Source: Aquabacterium sp. OR-4 (lineage in GTDB: Bacteria > Pseudomonadota > Gammaproteobacteria > Burkholderiales > Burkholderiaceae_C). From it: a stretch of DNA of 64,000 bases. The notes beneath the pieces were generated by a model, which saw nothing but the letters and a program-made list of their open reading frames with translations, did no database searches and was not told the DNA's origin. The stretch spans positions 2,232,001 through 2,296,000 of the forward strand of contig NZ_JAOCQD020000001.1 of assembly GCF_025290835.2 (NCBI RefSeq), in the 5' to 3' direction. Position numbers and translations under genes: made by a program. Of this stretch, positions 58,099 to 64,000 are shown one piece after another. The number at the start of each line of letters is the position of its first letter. Position 1 is the first letter of the stretch.

Positions 58099-59466
58099 AT
58101 GGCTGCATCCGCCGCCTCGCCCGAGGTGCAGCGCCTGCTGCACGGCCCCATCCTGCGCACGCTGCTGGCGCTGGCCGCGCCCAGCGTGCTGGCCATGGCC
58201 ATGCAGGTGCTGGTGGGCATTGCCGAGACGGTGTACATCGGCCGCCTGGGCGCCACGCCGCTGGCGGCCATGGCGCTGGTGTTTCCGTTTCTGATGCTGG
58301 CGCAGCAGCTCTCGGCCGGGGCCATGGGCGGCGGCGTGTCGTCGGCGGTGAGCCGGGCGCTGGGCGCCGGCGATCTGCCGCGGGCCCAGGCGCTGGCCCT
58401 GCATCCGCTGCTGATCGGCGGCGGACTGGGCCTGCTGTTCACCGCGGCCATGCTGACGCTGGGCCCGCTGTTCTACCGCTGGCTGGGCGGCCAGGGCGAG
58501 GTGCTGGCGGCGGCCGTGGGCTATGGCCAGGTGCTGTTTTCCGGCGCGCTGCTGATCTGGCTGAGCAATACGCTGGCCTCGGTGCTGCGCGGCAGCGGCA
58601 ACATGCGCGTGCCCTCGCTGGTGATCCTGGCGGCATCGCTGCTGCAGATCGTGCTGGGCGGCTGGCTGGCGCTGGGCGGCGCGGGCCTGCCGGCGCTGGG
58701 CATGGCCGGCGTGGCCATCGCCAACATCGTGGCCACGGCGGCCAGCGTGGCATTTTTCGCCTGGTTCCTGTTCAGCGGCCAGGGCCGCCTGACGCTCACC
58801 TTGAGCGGCATGGCCTGGCGGCGCGAGATGTTTGCCGACATCCTGCGCGTGGGCGCGGTGTCGATGATCTCGCCGTTCCAGAGCGTGCTGTCGGTGCTGC
58901 TGCTCACCGGCTTCGTGGCGCGGCTGGGGGCCTTGCCGCTGGCCGGTTATGCCATCGGCCAGCGGCTGGAGTTCTTGCTGATTCCGATCTCGTTCGGCAT
59001 CGGCGTGGCGGCGCTGCCGATGGTGGGCATGGCCATCGGCGCGCGCGACGTGGCCCGTGCCCGCCGCGTGGCCTGGACTGCGGGCCTCACCTCGGGCGTC
59101 AACCTGGGCCTGATCGGCGCGCTGGTGGCGCTGTGGCCCGATCTGTGGGCCGGCCTGTTCAGCCGCGATGCGGCGGTGCTGGCCCATGCGCGCAGCTTTC
59201 TGCAGATCGCCGGCCCGGCCTTCGGGTTTTTCGGTCTGGGGCTGACGCTGTACTTTGCCTCGCAAGGCGCCGGCAAGATGCTCGGGCCGGTGCTGGCCGG
59301 CACGGCACGCCTGGCCACGGTGCTGGCCGTGGGCGGCTGGATCAGCCACGCCACCCAGCCCGATGTGAACGCGCTGTTCGGCCTGGTGGCGCTGTCGATG
59401 ACGGTCTACGGCCTGGCCACGCTGGCGGCGGTGCGCGTCACGCGCTGGGGGCCGGCGCTGCGCTGA
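58099..59466 (+). CDS. MATE-family efflux transporter
   Basis: Inner-membrane multidrug/toxin exporter driven by H+ or Na+. 455 residues with about 12 hydrophobic helices; TLLALAAPSVLAMAMQVLVG then AETVYIGRLGATPLAAMALV fits the MATE N-terminal repeat, and ISPFQSVLSVLLLTGFVARL begins the second half. The start ATG 58099 follows GAGG closely. Probably repressed by the divergent TetR. Overlaps the convergent ACAD-like gene by 29 bases. Confidence 0.93.
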   Translation: MAASAASPEVQRLLHGPILRTLLALAAPSVLAMAMQVLVGIAETVYIGRLGATPLAAMALVFPFLMLAQQLSAGAMGGGVSSAVSRALGAGDLPRAQALALHPLLIGGGLGLLFTAAMLTLGPLFYRWLGGQGEVLAAAVGYGQVLFSGALLIWLSNTLASVLRGSGNMRVPSLVILAASLLQIVLGGWLALGGAGLPALGMAGVAIANIVATAASVAFFAWFLFSGQGRLTLTLSGMAWRREMFADILRVGAVSMISPFQSVLSVLLLTGFVARLGALPLAGYAIGQRLEFLLIPISFGIGVAALPMVGMAIGARDVARARRVAWTAGLTSGVNLGLIGALVALWPDLWAGLFSRDAAVLAHARSFLQIAGPAFGFFGLGLTLYFASQGAGKMLGPVLAGTARLATVLAVGGWISHATQPDVNALFGLVALSMTVYGLATLAAVRVTRWGPALR

Positions 59467-60400
59467 GGCCATCGGCCAGCCGGCGCCAGGCGCTGGCCGC
59501 GCGCAGCTGGCGTGCCGTGCCGGCCACCGCGAACAAGGCCGCATCGCGCTGCCAGCGCTGGGCAGCGGCGCAGCCGGCCGCGGCCCACAGCGGCTGGGCC
59601 TGGGCATACAGCCCGTGGGCCAGCTGCAGCGCGCCGGCCAGCGCCACATGGCCGGCGGCGGCCTGCGGATCGCGCCCGGCCAGATCGGCCAGCAAGGCCA
59701 GCACGGCCACCAGCTGCTCGCGGTAGGCCTCGGGCCAGGCGCGGGCGCGGGCCTCGCGCAGCAGGTAGGCCAGCACGGCCAGCGTGACATGGCTGTCTTC
59801 CAGCGTGCGAAAGGGCTTGACGTAGCGCTCGTAGCCGTCGCCGGGCAGCATGGCCGCGGCCGGCAGGCGCACGGCCGCCATGCGCAACGCGGCATGCGGC
59901 ACCTCGGGCACAAAACGCGCGGGCGGCATGGCCTCGACCTGCAGGCCGGCCGTGGGCACCGGCACGCGCAGCACGCGCAACTGCGGCCGGCCGTCTGCGG
60001 CATCGGCCGCCGGGGCCAGCGCGGCGGCCACCAGCAGCACGCTGCCGGCCGGCCCCAGCGTGGCCCAGCGCTTCGCGCCATCGAGCTGCCAGCCGCCATC
60101 GGCCAGCGGCGTGATGCGGCTGCGGATGTCGCGCGGCCGGTTGCCCTCGGCCTCGGTCACGCAGAAGGCGGCCATCGCCTCGCCCGGCAGATCGGGCACC
60201 AGCGCGCGCAGCGCCGCCTGGTAGCCGCTGGCAAAGGCCCAGGCCACGCGGTCGGCCGCAAAGCCGCCGGCCAGGGCCAGCGCCGCGGTGTCGGCCGCGC
60301 CGTGCAGCAGGCCGGGCCAGCCCTGCCACCAGGCGGCCACGTCATCAACGGCGCGGGCCTGGGGCGCGGCGTGCAAGGCCTGGATCAGGGCGGGGTTCAT
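59438..60400 (-). CDS. Short acyl-CoA-dehydrogenase-like protein
   Basis: 320 residues from ATG 60400 (MNPALIQALHAAPQARAVDD). The middle beta domain of acyl-CoA dehydrogenases is clear (AFCVTEAEGNRPRDIRSRIT, LADGGWQLDGAKRWATLGPA), followed by a helical C-terminal half. I see no C-terminal catalytic Glu motif of the YEGT type, and the protein is shorter than the usual 380, so it may be a non-dehydrogenase member or inactive. Function unknown. The end overlaps the MATE stop region on the other strand. Confidence 0.75.
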   Translation of the reverse strand: MNPALIQALHAAPQARAVDDVAAWWQGWPGLLHGAADTAALALAGGFAADRVAWAFASGYQAALRALVPDLPGEAMAAFCVTEAEGNRPRDIRSRITPLADGGWQLDGAKRWATLGPAGSVLLVAAALAPAADAADGRPQLRVLRVPVPTAGLQVEAMPPARFVPEVPHAALRMAAVRLPAAAMLPGDGYERYVKPFRTLEDSHVTLAVLAYLLREARARAWPEAYREQLVAVLALLADLAGRDPQAAAGHVALAGALQLAHGLYAQAQPLWAAAGCAAAQRWQRDAALFAVAGTARQLRAASAWRRLADGLSAAPAPSA

Positions 60401-60510
60401 GGCGCCTCGGCTGGCGGGGTGGATCGCCGACGATAGCCGCCGCCCTTGCGGCGGCCTGTTGCCTGCGCGACGCGCAGCGCCCGGCCGGCTGGCTGGCGCC
60501 ACAACACGGG

Positions 60511-61956
60511 CTATTTGCGGTAGTGATCCAGCGTGGGCGGCGGCGTGTAGCCCAGATCGATGGCGCGGGCCTCCCAGCGTGCGGCCGACTGGGGCTGGTC
60601 TTGGCGGCGGAAGTGGCGCGCCAGCTCGTAGCTGGCGATGCCGTTGCCCAGCTCGGCGGCCAGCTGCATCCAGCCTTCATAGCGCGAGCGGGCCGCGCCC
60701 AGGCGATCGGCGGTGAGCCACAGGCGGCCCACGCGGGCGGCGGCGTCCTTGTCGCCGCGGCCGGCCTTGCGCACATCGGTGTCGTAGGCCTCGCCGCGCG
60801 CGGGGTCGCTGGCGAAGGCGTTGCGGTTGAGCAGCAGCTCGGGCCGGCGCAGGATCTCGGCGGCCTGGCGCGCGCCATCCTGCGCCACCTCGGCCGCCAG
60901 CCGGCGGCTGCGTTCGGCATTGGGGTGGCGCTGCAGGAAGCCGGCCGCCAGGCGCTGCACATCGGGCGGCCACAGGGCAGTCTGCAGCGCTGACCAGTCG
61001 GTTTCTTCCTCGGCGCGCGTGGGTACGGGCGGGGCCGCGGGCTTGAGCCGCACGCTGCGCGGCGCCAGCCGGAAGGCGCCCTCGTCCGGCACGTTCTTGG
61101 CCACGAAGGGGCGCTGCACAAAAAAGCGCAGGCTGGGGGTGTTGAACGCCAGGCGCATGGCCCGCTCGGTCTCGCGCTTGACGGCCTCGAACAGCAGCGG
61201 CAGCGGCAGGTCGTCGGGCTCGCTGCCCATCAGGCGCACCAGCTCGCGGGTGTAGAAGGTGTTCTGGTCGGGCTTGTCGGGGGCCACCGCATACTGGCCG
61301 GCGCCGGTGGAAAAGGCGATCAGGCAGCCCAGTGGTGGCTCCTCCTGGTTCATGGCATCGGTTTTGCGGCCGCCACCGCCCTGCTGGCTGCGGCAGGCGT
61401 CGACGATGGCGATGCTCAGGCCGTTGCGCCGGCGCGGCAGGCGCGCCACCACATCGCGGTTGAGCGTGAGGCTGCCCGATTGCAGGCCCGCCGGCGAGGC
61501 CTCGGGGGTCACGCCGGCGCCCAGCAGCAGGTTCTCGGCATTGAGCTGCAGGCCGTGGCCGCTGAAGTAGAACAGCACCGTGGCGTCCTCGGGCGCCGCG
61601 GCGGCGCGGGCCACAAAGGCGTCCACCTCGCTGCGCGCACGCGCCGGGTCGGCATCGAGCACCAGGGTGGCGGCAAAGCCGCGCTGGCGCAGCACCTGGG
61701 CCACATCGCGCGCGTTCTTGTGGATCGGCGGCAGTTCGAAATCGCCGGGGTAGCTGCGGTTGCCGATCACCAGCGCCAGGCGGCCGGGGTCGATGGGTGG
61801 CAGCGGCGCGGCAGCGGCCGCGGCCGTGGCGGCCGCCGCGGTGGCCGCCGAGCCCGCGGCATCGTCGCGGGTCTGGGCCGGCGCAGGCGCCCAGGTGCCG
61901 GCCAGCGCCGTGCCCAGCGTGGCGCCACACAGGCGGCGGCGGCGCGCATTGATCAT
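60511..61956 (-). CDS. Exported caspase-fold (peptidase C14-like) protein with Sel1-like C-terminus
   Basis: 481 residues. N-terminus MINARRRRLCGATLGTALAG looks like a signal peptide, possibly twin-arginine (RRRRLCG), then TWAPAPAQ and an Ala-rich linker (about 34-50). The caspase domain starts at RLALVIGNRSYP (about 59-70), with the catalytic pair His134 (YFSGHGLQLN) and Cys188 (SIAIVDACRSQQ). The last ~120 residues are helical with Sel1/TPR-like repeats (WMQLAAELGNGIASYELARH). ATG 61956 overlaps the adhesin-like gene stop as ATGA, so the two are translationally coupled. Caspase-fold proteins are widespread in bacteria; the substrate is unknown. No homologue was searched. Confidence 0.88.
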   Translation of the reverse strand: MINARRRRLCGATLGTALAGTWAPAPAQTRDDAAGSAATAAAATAAAAAAPLPPIDPGRLALVIGNRSYPGDFELPPIHKNARDVAQVLRQRGFAATLVLDADPARARSEVDAFVARAAAAPEDATVLFYFSGHGLQLNAENLLLGAGVTPEASPAGLQSGSLTLNRDVVARLPRRRNGLSIAIVDACRSQQGGGGRKTDAMNQEEPPLGCLIAFSTGAGQYAVAPDKPDQNTFYTRELVRLMGSEPDDLPLPLLFEAVKRETERAMRLAFNTPSLRFFVQRPFVAKNVPDEGAFRLAPRSVRLKPAAPPVPTRAEEETDWSALQTALWPPDVQRLAAGFLQRHPNAERSRRLAAEVAQDGARQAAEILRRPELLLNRNAFASDPARGEAYDTDVRKAGRGDKDAAARVGRLWLTADRLGAARSRYEGWMQLAAELGNGIASYELARHFRRQDQPQSAARWEARAIDLGYTPPPTLDHYRK

Positions 61957-64000
61957 GGTGCACCGCCCGGGCGGCTGGCGCTGGGGGCTGCCGGCGCGGC
62001 CGGCGCGGCGGGTGCGGCCGCACCCTGGGCTGCGCTGGCGGCCGCGGCCGGCGGGCAGGCCAGGCGGCCGATTTCGGCGCTGCACGACGACGGCAGGCGC
62101 AGGCCCTCGGCACCGCCGGTGGCCGGGCGGCCCGGGCCCACCTCGGCGATGACGCCGGCGCGCAGGCGGATGGCCACGTTCTCGGTGCGCACGGTTTCCT
62201 CGAAGCGCTCGCGGCGCGCGTTCTCCGACACCGCGGCCACCGCCGACAGCGAGCCGCTCAGCTGCGGCGTGGCAGGCAAGACGCCGTTGTAGAACAGCGG
62301 CAGCCGGCTCTGATCGCCCGCCCCGTCGTTGAAGAAGCGGTAACCGCTGTCGCCGGCCTGGCTGTCGCTGGGGCCGGCCAGAAACACCACCGTGCTGCCC
62401 GGCGCGGCATCGCGCGGCAGCAGCTGCACGTAGCCGGCGGCCAGGCCGTCGGTGCGCGTGCCCAGGCTCTTGCCGCCCACGTTGGCGTTGATCGGCGCAT
62501 CGGCCGAGCCAAAAGGCAGCGCCGCGGCAAAGGCCTGCGGCAGCAGCTCGAGCACCAGGCCGGGCGCCGAGTTCTGCAGGCCGAAGCCGGCGTCGTTGTA
62601 CCAAAGGCGGGCGGCGATGCGGCTGTTGTCCACCGTGGCCAGGCGGCCGGCCGACAGGCGCAGCAGATCGGCCTCGAGCCCCTGGCCGCCCACCACCAGC
62701 TCCTGCCCGGCCAGGGTGATGCGGCTCTGGCCGACGGCACGCGCGCCGTCCAGGCCCACCGGGGCCCAGGCGCTGTTCCACTCGGCGCCCGACAAGGCCT
62801 GCAGCGTGCCGGCAAAGCGGTTGTCGGCCTGGCCCAGGCTGATCGAGCCTCCGGCCACGGCCTGCAACACCAGGCCGGAGCCCGCGGCCGTGGTGATGCG
62901 GCTGGCCGCGCCCTGGGTGATGACATCGTCGGCCACCTGCAGCAGCCGGCCCTGCAGCGGGTCCACCGCCTGGCGGCCCGAATCGAGCGGCGCCAGCAGG
63001 CTGTAGCCCGGCGCGGCCATGGCCCGCAGCGTGAGCGTGCCGCCGTCGATCTGCAGCAGGCCGTCGAGCCGCGCATCGCCGGTGGCCACCGTGCTCTGGC
63101 CGAGGCTCACCTGGCCGGCTTCGATCAGGCTGTCGCCACCGCCGATGATGGCATCGGCCAGCGCCGCGGCGCTGGCCTGGCGCTGGCCGGCCGCGCCGGC
63201 GGGGGCCGCCTGCGGCACCCCCAGACGCAGCTCGCCCAGCACCAGGTCGCGCCAGCGGCCATCGGCCACGCGCCCGGCCGACAGGCGCAGCTGGCCGGCC
63301 AGCACGCTCAGCGGCTGCAGGCCCCATTGATTGCCTTCGTTCAGGGCCTCGATGGCCTGGCCCGGCGCCTGCAGCGTGATCGGCACGGCGGCCGTCACCG
63401 TCACCGGCCCGCCCAGGCGCAGGCCGCCGCGGGTGGCGGCCAGCGAGCCGCCCAGCGCCACCGCGCCATCGGCCTCGAGCGCGCCCAGGGTTTCGTGGCC
63501 CCCCAGCTGCAGGCTGGCCGCGGCCGCCAGCTGCAGCACGCTGGCATCGGGCAGGCGCTCGTTGCCGCTGGTGGCCAGGCTGCCGGCTAGCACCCGGGTG
63601 GCGCCGGTGTAGGCATTGCCGCTGGCCGCCAGCACCAGGCTGCCGCTGCCGGCCTGCTCGAGCGCGCCGCTGCCGGCCACGGTGTTGTTGATGACCAGGG
63701 TGTCGCTGCGCACCACGCGCAGCAGGCCGTCGTTGAGCACCGCGCCGCGGCCCAGGCTGCCGCTGCGGCCGCCCTGGCCCAGCTGCAGCGTGCCGGCCTC
63801 GATGCGGGTCTCGCCATGGGCCTGGTCGGCGCCGAGCACCCAGGTGCCCAGGCCCTGCTTGACCAGGCTGCCGCCGCCGCTGACCACGCCGGAGAACTGC
63901 TGCACCGTGGCGGTATCCAGCACCGCGGCGCCCACCTGCAGCGTGGTGTCGGCGGCGTCGGCCAGCAGCACGCGGGCCGGCGTGGCGGCTGCGGCCGGCG
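61953..64000 (-). CDS. Partial passenger-like beta-helical surface/secreted protein (5' end off window)
   Basis: The frame is open to the right edge; about 682 residues of its C-terminal part are visible. It is rich in Gly/Ser/Ala/Leu/Val beta strands with two repeats like autotransporter-associated strands (GGGSLVKQGLGTWVLGADQA... and GSGALEQAGSGSLVLAASGN...). It has no C-terminal beta-barrel translocator: it ends in SCSAEIGRLAC (two Cys) and an Ala/Pro tail. This suggests a two-partner-secretion or otherwise exported passenger rather than a classical autotransporter. The N-terminal TPS or signal region is outside the window. Coupled to the caspase gene. Confidence 0.75.
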   Translation of the reverse strand, partial: PAAAATPARVLLADAADTTLQVGAAVLDTATVQQFSGVVSGGGSLVKQGLGTWVLGADQAHGETRIEAGTLQLGQGGRSGSLGRGAVLNDGLLRVVRSDTLVINNTVAGSGALEQAGSGSLVLAASGNAYTGATRVLAGSLATSGNERLPDASVLQLAAAASLQLGGHETLGALEADGAVALGGSLAATRGGLRLGGPVTVTAAVPITLQAPGQAIEALNEGNQWGLQPLSVLAGQLRLSAGRVADGRWRDLVLGELRLGVPQAAPAGAAGQRQASAAALADAIIGGGDSLIEAGQVSLGQSTVATGDARLDGLLQIDGGTLTLRAMAAPGYSLLAPLDSGRQAVDPLQGRLLQVADDVITQGAASRITTAAGSGLVLQAVAGGSISLGQADNRFAGTLQALSGAEWNSAWAPVGLDGARAVGQSRITLAGQELVVGGQGLEADLLRLSAGRLATVDNSRIAARLWYNDAGFGLQNSAPGLVLELLPQAFAAALPFGSADAPINANVGGKSLGTRTDGLAAGYVQLLPRDAAPGSTVVFLAGPSDSQAGDSGYRFFNDGAGDQSRLPLFYNGVLPATPQLSGSLSAVAAVSENARRERFEETVRTENVAIRLRAGVIAEVGPGRPATGGAEGLRLPSSCSAEIGRLACPPAAAASAAQGAAAPAAPAAPAAPSASRPGGAP

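Noticed and set aside
60401..60510. Gene or terminator in the gap between the caspase and ACAD-like genes
   Set aside because: 110 bases with no open frame of note and no clear stem-loop with a T-run.

Overview
GC-rich (roughly 70 percent G+C) chromosomal DNA of a betaproteobacterium, most likely order Burkholderiales and probably near the Rubrivivax/Leptothrix/Ideonella group. The order is inferred from gene order (rpsB-tsf-pyrH-frr-uppS-cdsA-dxr; hfq-hflX-hflK-hflC-DUF2065-hisZ-purA; der-bamB-yfgM-hisS-ispG-rodZ-pilF-rlmN-ndk) and from protein character. The genus is a guess. There are no rRNA genes, insertion sequences, prophage genes or CRISPR arrays. Two tRNA-Leu genes (anticodons CAG and UAA) are present.

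Layout. 1-5.8 kb: leftward translation/isoprenoid/phospholipid operon rpsB, tsf, pyrH, frr, uppS, cdsA and dxr (dxr cut by the left edge), with a strong extended -10 promoter and a long leader before rpsB and an intrinsic terminator/attenuator between rpsB and tsf. 5.8-10.2 kb: rightward amidase, D-amino-acid dehydrogenase and bifunctional NAD(P)HX repair enzyme. 10.3-12.7 kb: RNase R and tRNA-Leu(CAG), divergent. 12.9-20.2 kb: leftward phosphoribosyltransferase, purA, hisZ, DUF2065, hflC, hflK, hflX and hfq. 20.3-29.9 kb: leftward der, bamB, yfgM, hisS, ispG, rodZ-like, pilF, rlmN and ndk, many joined by ATGA stop/start overlaps. 30-34.6 kb: rluB with very long disordered tails, scpB and rluD. 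34.6-42.8 kb: bamD (rightward), a DinG-type helicase with a DUF465 gene, a PP2C phosphatase, a secreted hypothetical protein, zapE, lpdA and a PspC/SHOCT gene. 43-47.2 kb: the 2-oxoglutarate dehydrogenase genes odhB and odhA, which with lpdA give the whole complex.

47.5-64 kb is less canonical: a cysteine-cluster protein, an orphan peptide-type ABC binding protein, an amidohydrolase, a nitronate-monooxygenase-like enzyme, acyl-CoA dehydrogenase with etfA/etfB, glutamate racemase, tRNA-Leu(UAA), a TetR regulator divergent from a MATE exporter, a short acyl-CoA-dehydrogenase-like protein, and an overlapping gene pair at the right edge encoding a passenger-like beta-helical surface protein (partial) and an exported caspase-fold protein with Sel1-like repeats.

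Most notable points: (i) the beta-helix-protein/caspase pair, joined by an ATGA overlap, the best candidate for an undescribed system; (ii) three copies of an ~87-bp palindrome-rich intercistronic repeat, each just after a stop codon inside an operon and in the same orientation; (iii) a ten-unit 9-bp minisatellite inside the TetR coding sequence, with a 16-bp perfect palindrome in the divergent promoter it probably controls; (iv) a (GGT)n tract and long low-complexity tails on RluB. Many long frames antisense to these genes are by-products of GC-rich codon usage and were not annotated.
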